DNA of 64,000 nucleotides, from positions 1 to 64,000 of the forward strand of contig JBBQZO010000022.1 in the NCBI GenBank assembly GCA_038207625.1, in the 5' to 3' direction. The notes under the pieces were generated by a model. The model had not been told where the DNA came from, searched no databases, and was given only the letters and a program-made list of their open reading frames with translations. This stretch comes from JBBQZO01 sp038207625. GTDB lineage: Bacteria; Pseudomonadota; Gammaproteobacteria; Burkholderiales; Burkholderiaceae_D. Below are positions 1 to 8,118 of this stretch, one piece after another (within the stretch, counting starts at the first letter, position 1; every line of letters begins with the position of its first letter). A program made the translations under genes and the position numbers.

Positions 1-24
1 CATCAGTAGTAAATGCAACACACT

Positions 25-110
25 GCCCACGTGGCGGAATTGGTAGACGCGCATGGTTCAGGTCCATGTGCCGTAAAGGTGTGGGGGTTCGAGTCCCTCC
101 GTGGGCACCA
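25..110 (+). tRNA. tRNA-Leu (CAG), copy 1
   Basis: The 7-bp acceptor stem pairs 25-31 with 100-106, followed by discriminator A and an encoded CCA (108-110). The anticodon stem CATGG/CCATG closes a seven-base loop TTCAGGT with anticodon CAG, reading CUG. The TTCGAGTC T-arm and a long variable arm are present, as expected for class II tRNA-Leu. It is identical to the copy at 206-291. Confidence 0.97.
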
Positions 111-133
111 TCTACCGGATAAGCAGCACCAGG

Positions 134-166
134 CGCCGCAAACTGGCATGTGTTTGCGGCGTTTTT
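134..166 (+). terminator. Rho-independent terminator after tRNA-Leu copy 1
   Basis: A perfect 10-bp stem, CGCCGCAAAC (134-143) with GTTTGCGGCG (152-161), is followed directly by TTTTT. Confidence 0.85.
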
Positions 167-205
167 AGTTAACATGCAAGAGTAGTAAGTCGTAGCAGCA
201 TCAGT

Positions 206-291
206 GCCCACGTGGCGGAATTGGTAGACGCGCATGGTTCAGGTCCATGTGCCGTAAAGGTGTGGGGGTTCGAGTCCCTCCGTGGGCACCA
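206..291 (+). tRNA. tRNA-Leu (CAG), copy 2
   Basis: Base-for-base the same tRNA as 25-110, with anticodon CAG and encoded CCA. The 20 bases after CCA are also identical in both copies, so the duplicated unit is longer than the tRNA and recurs at a 181-bp period. Confidence 0.97.
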
Positions 292-312
292 TCTACCGGA
301 TAAGCAGCACCG

Positions 313-347
313 AAACGCCGCAAACTTTCACGAGTTTGCGGCGTTTT
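313..347 (+). terminator. Rho-independent terminator after tRNA-Leu copy 2
   Basis: A 14-bp stem pairs 313-326 with 333-346. It contains the same CGCCGCAAAC/GTTTGCGGCG core as the first terminator but a different loop, and runs into a short T tract. The roughly 180 bases between here and the next gene hold nothing I can recognise. Confidence 0.8.
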
Positions 348-526
348 GCGTTGTGCGTTGCTTGGCATGCCCCGCTTGGCCGCCACATGCGCGCGCCAAC
401 AAGTGCCCGCGCGCATGACATCTTGACGTGCGGCCATGCCCGTCTCGTTCAGGGATGGCCGATTCCCCCCTGTAAAACGCATACCGCGCGAGCCGCTGTG
501 CACAAATGCGGCTCGCCCTCGATGCA

Positions 527-1438
527 TCAGGGCGACACTGCAGCGGGCGCGCCTGCCAGGCGCGCATCGATCGCCTCGGCCAATGCAGCGCTCAGGTCGA
601 TCGCGTTGCTGGCATGGGCAACGCTGTTGCAGCTGACAATGCGCGCCGCGCCCGCACGTTGCAAGGCCTCGTAGGCGTCACCGGCGAACAGCGCATGCAC
701 GCCGATGCACACGGGCGCGGCTTGGCCGGCGGCCAGAATGTGCGCCGCCGCCGCAATCATCGTGCCGGCCGTGGAGACGATATCGTCGACCAGTACCGGC
801 GTCCTGCCGGCCCAGGCGCGCGTGTCGGGCACACTGACGGCGACCGCGTGGTCGCCGCTGCGCTGCTTGCTCAGCACAAGGTAGGGGCAGCCCGCGGCGG
901 CAGCGATCTGCTCGGCCCATTGCGCGCTTTCGCCGTCCGGACCGACCACGATCGGCTTGGCCACGTGCGCGTTAATCCAACTGGCGATGGCCGGTGCGGC
1001 AGGCACCACGGTGCTGGGCACGCTGTAAATCTGGCCCAGGTCATGGAAGCGGTGCAGGTGCGGATCGACCGTCACCAGCCAGTCGCAACAACTGGAAACG
1101 AGGCGCGCAAAATGGCGCGCGGTGATGCCCTCGCCGCTGCGAAACTGCGCATCCTGGCGCATATACGGCAAATACGGCAGCACCACCCCTACCTGCGCCG
1201 CGCCCAGTTCACGCGCCACACAGGCGGCCAGGTAAAGCGCCATGATCTTCTGATCCGGGCGATCGAGCTGACTGACCAGGATCACCGGGCGCCCCTTGGG
1301 CAGCGTGCCGAAACAAGGATTGAGCTCGCCGTCGGGAAAGCGATGCACGGTCAACTGAGCGTGCTCGCAGTGCAGCTGACGGGCCAGCGCCGCGCCCAGC
1401 GGCTCGGCGCCCGGCAAGGCGAACAATAGCGGCCTCAT
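527..1438 (-). CDS. prs: Ribose-phosphate pyrophosphokinase (PRPP synthetase) family protein
   Basis: 303 residues, close to the roughly 315 usual for PRPP synthetase, which makes PRPP from ribose 5-phosphate and ATP. Visible family motifs are the early FPDGE segment, YMRQDAQFRSGE (ATP/flexible loop region), VTVDPHLHRF (metal and ribose-phosphate site) and VLVDDIVSTAGTM (the PRPP-binding loop). The sequence is divergent, so this is probably a second, specialised copy and not the housekeeping enzyme. The start ATG overlaps the stop codon of the upstream phosphorylase gene by ATGA, so the two are translationally coupled. In this operon a substrate derived from nucleotide phosphorolysis is plausible, but that is inference. 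Confidence 0.88.
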   Translation of the reverse strand: MRPLLFALPGAEPLGAALARQLHCEHAQLTVHRFPDGELNPCFGTLPKGRPVILVSQLDRPDQKIMALYLAACVARELGAAQVGVVLPYLPYMRQDAQFRSGEGITARHFARLVSSCCDWLVTVDPHLHRFHDLGQIYSVPSTVVPAAPAIASWINAHVAKPIVVGPDGESAQWAEQIAAAAGCPYLVLSKQRSGDHAVAVSVPDTRAWAGRTPVLVDDIVSTAGTMIAAAAHILAAGQAAPVCIGVHALFAGDAYEALQRAGAARIVSCNSVAHASNAIDLSAALAEAIDARLAGAPAAVSP

Positions 1439-2973
1439 CGCGCCTCCTCGATCGTAAATAGATTGTCCAGCGTGTCCGCATACGCGCGCGCGTACGCCAG
1501 CTCGCCGGGCGATTCGGCATGCAGTGTCATCATCGGCTGGCCGACCTCGATCGTGCTGCCGATCAGCACGTGCATGCTCAGGCCCGCCGCGGGCGACTTG
1601 GGCGCGCCGGCCAGCTTGGCGATGCGCGCCAGTTGCCGGTTGTCGAGCGCGTGCAGCACGCCGCTGTGCTGGGCCGTCATCACGTGGGTGTGGCGCGCCA
1701 CCGGCGGCGTGCGCATACCCCCTTGCGCCTCGCAAATGGCGACGAAGGTATGCCAGGCGGCGCCGCTGTCGAGCAACGCCGTGGCCATCTCCAGGCCGGC
1801 GCCGGGCAAGGCTTTGCCGCCCAGTTCGAGCACATGCGCGGCCAGCGTCAGCGCGCGCAGGCGCAGATCCTGGGGCGCGTGCGGCGTATTTTGCAGCACT
1901 GCGAGAATGTCGCGCGCCTCCAGCGCCGGACCGATGCCAACGCCGACCGGCTGGCTGCCGTCGCTGACGACGGTGCGCACCACGATCCCCAACGCCTCGC
2001 CCACCGCGATCAGGCGTGTGGCCAGCAGATGGGCCGCCTCGTTCGAGCGCACCTTGGCGGTGCGACCGACCGGAATGTCGATCACTACATGGGTCGAGCC
2101 GGCCGCGATCTTCTTCGACAGCACCGACGCCACCAGCAGACCGTCCGAATCAAGGCCCAGCGGACGCTCGACCCGGATCAGGAAGTCGTCGGCCGGGCTG
2201 AGGCTGACCGCCCCGCCCCACACAATGCATCCGCCTACCCGCTCGACGACGCGGCGCATCGCCGGCAAGTCCAGCGCCACCGGCGCCAGCGTTTCCATCG
2301 TGTCGGCCGTGCCCGACGGCGAGGTGATCGCGCGCGACGAGGTCTTCGGAATCGTCAGCCCACAGGCGGCCACGATGGGCACCACCAGCAGCGTCGTGCG
2401 ATTGCCCGGCAGGCCGCCCACGCAATGCTTGTCGACGACGATCGGCGTGCCCCACTGCAGGCGTTGGCCCGCGTCGACCATCGCGTGCGTGAGCGCGATG
2501 GTCTCGGCCACGTCGAGCCGGTTGCCGGAAATGGCGGTAATTAGCGATGCCAGTTCGATGTCCGAATAGCGCCCGCGCACGATGTCCTGCACCACCGCGC
2601 CGGCCCCGCCGGGTGTCAGCGGGCGCCCGTAAATCTTGGCGCGCACGGTCGAAAACGACTGCACCGGCGCCGGGTGGGCCAGCGTGACGAGTTCGCCCTC
2701 GACCCCGCCCAGCGCGCTCCAGGCCGCCTCGGACAGGCCGGCCTGGTCCAGCCCGATCAGGTGGGAATGGACCACGTTCAAGGTGGCTACGATGGTGCGC
2801 CCCGCGCAGGTGACTTCGATGCGCGACTGGGCTTCGAAGCCTTCCGATTTGCACACCAGGCAATCGCTGCGGATGTAGATCACCGCCTCCTGATAGGTGT
2901 CGATGCCCAGGCGATGCAGGCGCAACTGGGTCGCTGCCGGCGCCACATGGCCGGTGACGGGCGGCGTTCTCAT
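1435..2973 (-). CDS. AMP phosphorylase / thymidine phosphorylase family protein
   Basis: 512 residues. It has the extra N-terminal domain (about residues 1-95) typical of the AMP-phosphorylase or 'archaeal-type thymidine phosphorylase' branch, which ordinary 440-residue DeoA lacks. The pyrimidine-phosphorylase core shows DKHCVGGLPGNRTT (phosphate/ribose site) and KTSSRAITSPSGTADTME. Family enzymes phosphorolyse a nucleoside or nucleoside monophosphate, giving the base and ribose 1-phosphate or ribose 1,5-bisphosphate. Start and stop overlap the neighbouring genes by 4 bases on both sides (ATGA), showing a tight operon with the RNase-like and PRPP-synthetase-like proteins. Whether AMP, other NMPs or thymidine is the substrate cannot be read from the sequence. 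Confidence 0.85.
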   Translation of the reverse strand: MRTPPVTGHVAPAATQLRLHRLGIDTYQEAVIYIRSDCLVCKSEGFEAQSRIEVTCAGRTIVATLNVVHSHLIGLDQAGLSEAAWSALGGVEGELVTLAHPAPVQSFSTVRAKIYGRPLTPGGAGAVVQDIVRGRYSDIELASLITAISGNRLDVAETIALTHAMVDAGQRLQWGTPIVVDKHCVGGLPGNRTTLLVVPIVAACGLTIPKTSSRAITSPSGTADTMETLAPVALDLPAMRRVVERVGGCIVWGGAVSLSPADDFLIRVERPLGLDSDGLLVASVLSKKIAAGSTHVVIDIPVGRTAKVRSNEAAHLLATRLIAVGEALGIVVRTVVSDGSQPVGVGIGPALEARDILAVLQNTPHAPQDLRLRALTLAAHVLELGGKALPGAGLEMATALLDSGAAWHTFVAICEAQGGMRTPPVARHTHVMTAQHSGVLHALDNRQLARIAKLAGAPKSPAAGLSMHVLIGSTIEVGQPMMTLHAESPGELAYARAYADTLDNLFTIEEAR

Positions 2974-4331
2974 GTCAGCTCGACGCTGTCGCCGTACTCG
3001 GGCACCCGGCAGGCCCAGCCCAGCTGATCGGTGATGCGCAGGCGCAGCGCGTCGGCCGCATCCGGTTCGCCGTGCGTGATGAACACCTGGCGCGGCGCGC
3101 GCGCGCACGGTGCAAGCCAGTCCAGCAATTCGTCGGCGTCCGCGTGGGCTGACAAATTGTCGATGTGGCGCACCTCGGCGCGCAGCGGCAGATACGCACC
3201 GTGGATCTTGATGGTGGGCGCGCCGGCGATCATCGCCGCGCCGCGCGTGCCGCCGGCCTGGTAGCCGGCGAACAGGATGGTGTTGCGCGCGTCGTCGGCG
3301 AACGCCTTGATGTGGTGCAGCACACGCCCGCCGGTGGCCATGCCCGAGGCCGAGATGATCACCATCGGCATGTCGGCCTGGTCCAGCGCCATCGATTCGG
3401 ACGGCGTGTTGACCACCGTCGCGGCGTGGCACATGGCCTGGCACTCAGCGCCGCCCAAGCGGTGGTCGAAGTGGTGCTGGCGGTACAAGCGGGTCGCATC
3501 GGTGGCCATCGGGCTGTCGAGGTAAACCGGCAGCACGGCGGGAATGGCGCCGCTTTGTTTGAGCTGGTGAATGTAATACAGCAGCAGCTGGGCGCGCCCG
3601 ACGGCAAACGCGGGAATCACGACGACGCCCCCGCGCGCGGCCGTTTCGCGGATCACCTGCCCGAGCAGCACGGCCGGGTCGGCCGGGTCGTGTTTGCGGT
3701 TGCCGTAGGTCGATTCGAGCACCAGGTAATCGGTCGGCGCGAGCGGCTTCGGCGCAGGCATCAGCGGGTCGTTCGGGCGCCCCAGGTCGCCCGAGAAGGT
3801 CAGCGAGCGCGCCCCGTCGTTGAGGATCACGCTGGCCGCGCCCAGGATATGCCCGGCCATCACCAGTTCGCCCTGCAAGCCCTCGGCCAGCGCGAATGCG
3901 TGCCCGAACGGCAGCGGGGCGAACTGCTTTAGGCACGCCTCGGCATCCTCGCGCGTGTACAGCGGCAGCGCCGGCGCATGCTTGGAGTAGCCGTGCCGGT
4001 TGGCGAAGTTGGCCTCTTCCTCCTGCAAATAGGCGCTGTCGGCCAGCAGGATCTTGCACAGGTCGAAGGTGGCATGGGTGCAGTAGATCTTGCCGCGAAA
4101 GCCGTTCTTGACCAGCAGCGGCAGGTAGCCACTATGGTCGAGATGGGCATGCGTGAGCACCACCGCCGTCAATGTCGCGGGCCGAAACGGCAGCGCCGCC
4201 CAATTGCGCAGGCGCAGCTGCTTGTAGCCCTGGAACAGGCCGCAATCGACCATCACCGTGGCCGCCCCGCTGTGCACCAGATACTTCGAACCGGTCACTG
4301 TGCCGGTGGCGCCGAGAAATTGTAGTTGCAT
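2970..4331 (-). CDS. MBL-fold/beta-CASP RNase-like metallohydrolase
   Basis: 453 residues. The metallo-beta-lactamase motif HAHLDHSG (about residues 61-68) provides zinc ligands, with further metal-site segments GHILGAAS and FSGDLG. The beta-CASP and C-terminal part has SASGMATGGRVLHH, HIDNLSAHADADEL and FITHGEPDAA, as in bacterial homologues of the CPSF73/Ysh1 nuclease. Known members are RNA endo- or exonucleases. Gene order suggests RNA breakdown feeding NMPs to the adjacent phosphorylase, which is inference. It overlaps the next gene by ATGA. Confidence 0.9.
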   Translation of the reverse strand: MQLQFLGATGTVTGSKYLVHSGAATVMVDCGLFQGYKQLRLRNWAALPFRPATLTAVVLTHAHLDHSGYLPLLVKNGFRGKIYCTHATFDLCKILLADSAYLQEEEANFANRHGYSKHAPALPLYTREDAEACLKQFAPLPFGHAFALAEGLQGELVMAGHILGAASVILNDGARSLTFSGDLGRPNDPLMPAPKPLAPTDYLVLESTYGNRKHDPADPAVLLGQVIRETAARGGVVVIPAFAVGRAQLLLYYIHQLKQSGAIPAVLPVYLDSPMATDATRLYRQHHFDHRLGGAECQAMCHAATVVNTPSESMALDQADMPMVIISASGMATGGRVLHHIKAFADDARNTILFAGYQAGGTRGAAMIAGAPTIKIHGAYLPLRAEVRHIDNLSAHADADELLDWLAPCARAPRQVFITHGEPDAADALRLRITDQLGWACRVPEYGDSVELT

Positions 4332-4344
4332 GTTCGCTCCAGGC

Positions 4345-5175
4345 TCAATGCGACAGCAGAACCGGCACGGTCATGCTGTTGAAGATGCTGCGGGTGACGC
4401 CGCCAAGCATGATCTCGCGGCTGCGCGCGTGGCCATAGCCGCCCATCACGATCATGTCGCAGCCCAGGTCGGCGCATTGCGACAGCATGGCCTCGCCGAT
4501 CTCGCCGTCGCAGCGGTGCAGCGACAGGTTGACCTTGACGTCGTGGCGCGCCAGGAACAGCGCCATGTCGGCGCCCGCCTGCGCGCCAGATGGCAGGCGG
4601 TCCGGGTTGAACACCGTCAGTTCGACGGCGTCGGCGCGCTGTAGCAGCGGCAAGGCGTCGGTCAAGGCGCGCGCGGCGCCAACGCTGCCGTCCCAGGCCG
4701 CCATCACGCGTTGTCCGAGCGCCGCACACTGTCCCGCGCGTGGCACCATCAGCACCGGCCGCCCACCGTGCAGCAGGGCGAATTCGGCGAAGTCGCCCAA
4801 CACCGGCAAGTGCTCGTCGGGATCGACCTGCCCCAGCACCAGCAGGTCGCTATAGCGGGCCAGCATCGACAGGCCGCTACCGACTTCGTCGTCGATGCGG
4901 CGCCGCTCGATCGACAGCACGCCGGCGGCGCGCGCCTGCTGTTCGAACTGCTCGAGCGCCGTTTCGGCCAGCTCGCGCAAGCGTGCAAAGTAGTGTCCCA
5001 GGTTCATGTCGGCGTGCTCGAGCGCGTCGGCGTAGGCGATTTCATGCGACATGCCGCTGACGGCCGCGCCGATCAGGTGCGCATCGTGGGCTTGCGCCAG
5101 CGCGCAGGCCAGCGCGATGCGCGCGCTGGCGTGGCGCGATTGGTCGACGTGGACGAGAATGGTTTTGAATGTCAT
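4345..5175 (-). CDS. Two-domain universal stress protein (UspA family)
   Basis: 276 residues, about twice a single Usp domain. The N-terminal half begins FKTILVHVDQS. The C-terminal half starts near AAWDGSVGAARAL and carries GGYGHARSREIMLGG, a recognisable G-x2-G-x9-G nucleotide-binding segment, ending TVPVLLSH. It is the first gene of the minus-strand operon leading into the RNase-like, phosphorylase and PRPP-synthetase genes. The FNR box at 5275-5288 lies about 100 bases upstream. Tandem Usps are often linked to survival without oxygen. Confidence 0.92.
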   Translation of the reverse strand: MTFKTILVHVDQSRHASARIALACALAQAHDAHLIGAAVSGMSHEIAYADALEHADMNLGHYFARLRELAETALEQFEQQARAAGVLSIERRRIDDEVGSGLSMLARYSDLLVLGQVDPDEHLPVLGDFAEFALLHGGRPVLMVPRAGQCAALGQRVMAAWDGSVGAARALTDALPLLQRADAVELTVFNPDRLPSGAQAGADMALFLARHDVKVNLSLHRCDGEIGEAMLSQCADLGCDMIVMGGYGHARSREIMLGGVTRSIFNSMTVPVLLSH

Positions 5176-5274
5176 GGCGGGCCTTCAAGTGGTGGCGGGG
5201 CATTTCTAGACTAAGTCCTTCCTTGCCGTCAGTCCAGCAAATGCGCGCTACGCCACTGCTTAGTTCGCATGATT

Positions 5275-5288
5275 TTGATCAACATCAA
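5275..5288. promoter_or_regulatory. FNR/ANR-type box between divergent usp genes
   Basis: TTGATCAACATCAA matches the FNR/ANR consensus TTGAT-N4-ATCAA at all ten defined positions. It sits in the 212-bp gap between the divergent Usp genes, 113 bp before the plus-strand GTG and 100 bp before the minus-strand ATG, a suitable place for anaerobic activation of either promoter. Family knowledge: many Usp genes in Pseudomonas and betaproteobacteria are ANR/FNR targets. Confidence 0.75.
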
Positions 5289-5387
5289 TTTTTCGGGGCT
5301 TGACAAGCGCACAATGCGATGATTAGGGTGTTCCGGCGATCGGCGCTGACACCTTGGCAACCGGCCGCAGGCCAGAGGAGAAATACC

Positions 5388-5822
5388 GTGTTCAAGTCCA
5401 TCCTGGTACCGACCGACGGTTCGGCGCTGTCCGACAAGGCCATCGAGGCGGCCGTCGCCTTCGCAAAAATCAATGGCAGCAGCATGGTCGGCCTGTCCGT
5501 CAGCGAGCCGTATCCGATCTCGCCGTTGGACGATGGCGCGATGGCCGAGGCGCAGATGTTCGAAGAGCAGATGTGGGTTGCGGCGCAGCGCGCGGCCGAC
5601 AAGGTGGCCGCCGCCGCCAAACTGGCCGGGGTGCCCTGCGTGGTTCACGTGGCGCGTTCCACCTCCCCGTTCGAGGAAATCATCCGGGTCGCCAACGAAT
5701 GCGGCTGCGACATCATCTTCATGTCCTCGCATGGACGCAAGGGCCTGGGCCGACTGCTGATCGGCAGCGAAACCCAAAAGGTGCTGACCCATTCGACCAT
5801 CCCGGTGCTGGTATTCCGCTAG
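5388..5822 (+). CDS. Universal stress protein (single UspA domain)
   Basis: 144 residues from a GTG start with a good ribosome site (AGAGGAG, 5374-5380) eight bases upstream; no ATG start fits the family N-terminus, which is FKSILVPTDGS. The C-terminal SSHGRKGLGRLLIGSETQ is the canonical ATP-binding G-x2-G-x9-G-S motif, ending TIPVLVFR. It is transcribed away from the two-domain Usp operon and shares the FNR-box intergenic region. Confidence 0.93.
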   Translation: MFKSILVPTDGSALSDKAIEAAVAFAKINGSSMVGLSVSEPYPISPLDDGAMAEAQMFEEQMWVAAQRAADKVAAAAKLAGVPCVVHVARSTSPFEEIIRVANECGCDIIFMSSHGRKGLGRLLIGSETQKVLTHSTIPVLVFR

Positions 5823-5910
5823 ACGGGCGCAGGGCGGGCCCGGCCACGCCGCCGGCGGCGTATGATGAGAACGATCCGTACCGCCCGCGCCAACGCCCGA
5901 ATCGAGCACC

Positions 5911-6750
5911 ATGCCCCTTGACTACCTGCACCACCTTAGCAGCGACCGCCGCCACGGCCGCGCCGACCACGACCTGGGCCTGATGCTGGCCCTGATCGCC
6001 GGGGCCGTCAACGCTGGCGGTTTCCTGGCGATCGGCCAGTACACCTCGCACACCAGCGGCATGGTCTCGAGCATGGCCGACCATCTGGCGCTGGGCGAAG
6101 TGGCACTGGCGCTGGCGATGGGCGCGGCCTGGGTTGCGTTCGTGGCGGGCGCGGCCACCACGGCGCTGCTGGTGAACTGGGCGCGCCGGCGCCGCCTGCG
6201 CAGCCAGTACGCACTCAGCCTGATGGTCGAAGCGGCCTTGCTGCTGGCGTTTGGACTGGCCGGCGCCAACCTCGCTGCGCTGCGCGACCTGCTCGCGCCG
6301 ATCACGGTGCTGCTGCTGTGCTTCATCATGGGTTTGCAAAACGCGATCATCACCAAGGCATCCGGCGCGGCCATCCGCACCACCCATGTGACGGGCATGT
6401 CGACCGATATCGGCATCGAACTGGGCAAGCTGATGTACTTTAACCGCCTGCAAATTCCGCAACTGACGGTACGTGCCAACCGCGCCAAACTCAAGCTGCA
6501 TGCTCAGCTGATCGGCTGTTTTTTTTGCGGCGGCGTGATCGGCGCGCTCGGTTTCAAGCATGTCGGCTATTCGGCCACGATCGTCGTCGCCGCCGTGCTG
6601 GCGGTGCTCGCCCTGGGGCCGATCATCAAGGATGTGCGGCGCCAGTGGCGCTGGCACCGGCGCATGCGCGCCAACGCACGTGCGCAACAGCGACGCGCGA
6701 GCAGCGCGCTGGCACCGGCAGCGCCGCCGCCCGGCGCGCCACCCCCATAA
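5911..6750 (+). CDS. DUF1275 (YoaK-like) membrane protein
   Basis: 279 residues with about six hydrophobic segments. Family hallmarks are GAVNAGGFLAIGQYTSHTSG near the N-terminus and IMGLQNAIITKASG...RTTHVTGMSTDIGIELG in the middle. The C-terminal 40 residues are Arg-, Ala- and Pro-rich and likely cytoplasmic. The function of the family is unknown. The gene follows the Usp gene by 88 bases on the same strand, but co-transcription is unproven. Confidence 0.85.
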   Translation: MPLDYLHHLSSDRRHGRADHDLGLMLALIAGAVNAGGFLAIGQYTSHTSGMVSSMADHLALGEVALALAMGAAWVAFVAGAATTALLVNWARRRRLRSQYALSLMVEAALLLAFGLAGANLAALRDLLAPITVLLLCFIMGLQNAIITKASGAAIRTTHVTGMSTDIGIELGKLMYFNRLQIPQLTVRANRAKLKLHAQLIGCFFCGGVIGALGFKHVGYSATIVVAAVLAVLALGPIIKDVRRQWRWHRRMRANARAQQRRASSALAPAAPPPGAPPP

Positions 6751-6876
6751 GCGGCACCGCCGCCCGCGTCACGGGTCGCCGCCTCGCTGTGGGGCGTATG
6801 TGCACCGCCGCGCTACCGGTTCGGCAACTCCCAGCTGAGGTCTAAGCGCGCCAGAAATTTCTTGAGCCGGCCCGCA

Positions 6877-7090
6877 TCATTGCTTGTGTGCTTCGGGTCC
6901 GACGATACCGCGCCCAAACGTGCGCGTGCGCTTGCCACAAGCAGCGCAAGCAAGCGCTCTTAATTTCGACGATGGGGTCGGTGATGCGCGCCAACTTGCC
7001 GCACTCGGCGCCGGCGTGCGCGAGCAGGTAGTCGACGTTCGCTTCGATGTCCCCGCTGCGCCCGACATGCAGGCAACGTGACGCACGCAG
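6877..7090 (-). pseudogene. Possible decayed short zinc-ribbon-like gene
   Basis: Between the DUF1275 gene (ends 6750) and the next gene (7204) there is no intact convincing gene. Read on the minus strand, one frame gives the protein-like stretch EANVDYLLAHAGAECGK and LARITDPIVEIK. Near 6965 another frame continues as LACAACGKRTRTFGRG to a stop at 6877. Together they would form a short Cys-containing (CG-x2, C-x2-CGK) peptide broken by a frameshift, with no good start codon. This is a weak call; the region may simply be non-coding. Confidence 0.25.
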
Positions 7091-7157
7091 GTTTAATATT
7101 GGCGATTAAATCACCGTTCTGCGTGCCCCGTTTCCGCCCCTCGCGCACGATAGCCAC

Positions 7158-7185
7158 TTGACAGATGGCGTGAACGGTTTATGCT
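7158..7185 (+). promoter_or_regulatory. Sigma-70 type promoter for the small secreted protein
   Basis: TTGACA (7158-7163) and TATGCT (7180-7185) are separated by 16 bases. The start point would fall near 7192, almost on the AGGGGG ribosome site (7192-7197), so the mRNA leader would be very short. Confidence 0.55.
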
Positions 7186-7206
7186 CGCCGCAGGGGGATT
7201 CGTTTG

Positions 7207-7425
7207 ATGATGCTGTCACAGTACCCGTTACGCGCGCTGGCTGTCGGCACTTTGCTGACCGGCCTGCTGACCAGCGCGCTGGCCGCGCCGGCGCCCTGGT
7301 TCAAGTGGCGCAGCAAGCTCGACGGCCAGTTGGCGTGCGCCCAGGTGTCGCTTGGCAGCGGCTGGGAAAAGGCCAGCGCGCCGTACAAAGATAGCCGTTG
7401 CGAAAAATTGGCGCATGCTAAATAA
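7207..7425 (+). CDS. Small secreted protein of unknown function
   Basis: 72 residues from ATG 7207 (TTG 7204 and ATG 7210 also possible); AGGGGG lies nine bases upstream. A signal peptide is clear: MLSQYPLRALAVG, a hydrophobic core, then a likely cleavage after ALAA. The mature part is about 46 residues with two cysteines (LACAQ and SRCEK) that could form one disulfide. I do not recognise the family. It stands alone between the possible decayed gene and the phasin gene, with its own promoter-like sequence. Confidence 0.6.
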   Translation: MMLSQYPLRALAVGTLLTGLLTSALAAPAPWFKWRSKLDGQLACAQVSLGSGWEKASAPYKDSRCEKLAHAK

Positions 7426-7516
7426 TAGGCAAATCAAAATCAGATATCCTCACCCCATGCACATCTAAGAGTTCTTGGCACTGTCCACCGCACCCATTCA
7501 AAATGAGGAGTAGTCA

Positions 7517-8074
7517 ATGTTTACCAATCCCGAACAATTTGCATCTGCCACCCGGACTCTTTTTGAACTTCAGATGATGACCTTTAGCGCCCTCACCAGC
7601 AAAGCTGTGCAAGGGGTCGAGCAAGTCGTTGCGCTGAACATGGCGACGGCAAAAAATTCGGTCGAGGGCTCGCTGGCAGCCGGCAAGGAACTGAGCGCAG
7701 CCAAGGATCCGCAGGCGGCGCTGACCGCCGCCGTGGCCCAGGTCAAGCCGGGCGTGGTGGCCTACAATCAGGAACTGACCGAAATCATCTCTGACATCCG
7801 CAACGAATTCACCCACGCGGCCGATGTGCACATCGAAGAAGCCAAGAGCAATCTGAGCGCGCTGATCTACGACGTGACGAAGAACGTGCGCCCCGGCTCG
7901 GAAAACGCGGTGCAGATCATCAAGGCGGCCATTGACAACGCCTTCCAGGGTTACGAACAAGTGACCAAGGCAACGCGCCAGGCGGTGCAAACGGTTGAAG
8001 AGCAGATCGCCAAGGCGACTGCGCAGGTTTCCCAGGCGGTTGAAAAACCCGGCGCGAAAGCCGCCAAGAAGTAG
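7517..8074 (+). CDS. Phasin family protein (polyhydroxyalkanoate granule-associated)
   Basis: 185 residues, typical phasin length. The N-terminal MFTNPEQFASATRTLFELQM and the long Ala/Val/Gln-rich amphipathic helices are characteristic; the tail is Lys/Ala-rich (KPGAKAAKK). A strong ribosome site, GAGGAG, lies just upstream. Phasins coat PHA granules and control granule size. No PHA synthase is nearby; the gene is monocistronic, ending at the terminator at 8096. Confidence 0.92.
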   Translation: MFTNPEQFASATRTLFELQMMTFSALTSKAVQGVEQVVALNMATAKNSVEGSLAAGKELSAAKDPQAALTAAVAQVKPGVVAYNQELTEIISDIRNEFTHAADVHIEEAKSNLSALIYDVTKNVRPGSENAVQIIKAAIDNAFQGYEQVTKATRQAVQTVEEQIAKATAQVSQAVEKPGAKAAKK

Positions 8075-8095
8075 GCGTTTGAGGGGAAAACTTAA

Positions 8096-8118
8096 CGGGC
8101 CGCTTGCGGCCCGCTTTT
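8096..8118 (+). terminator. Terminator after the phasin gene
   Basis: CGGGCCGC (8096-8103) pairs with GCGGCCCG (8106-8113), followed by CTTTT. It abuts the convergent end of tssA. Confidence 0.7.

Noticed and set aside
1435..2973. Internal repeat: MRTPPV occurs at the N-terminus and again near residue 418 of the phosphorylase
   Set aside because: Only six residues match and surrounding sequences and DNA differ; most likely chance.
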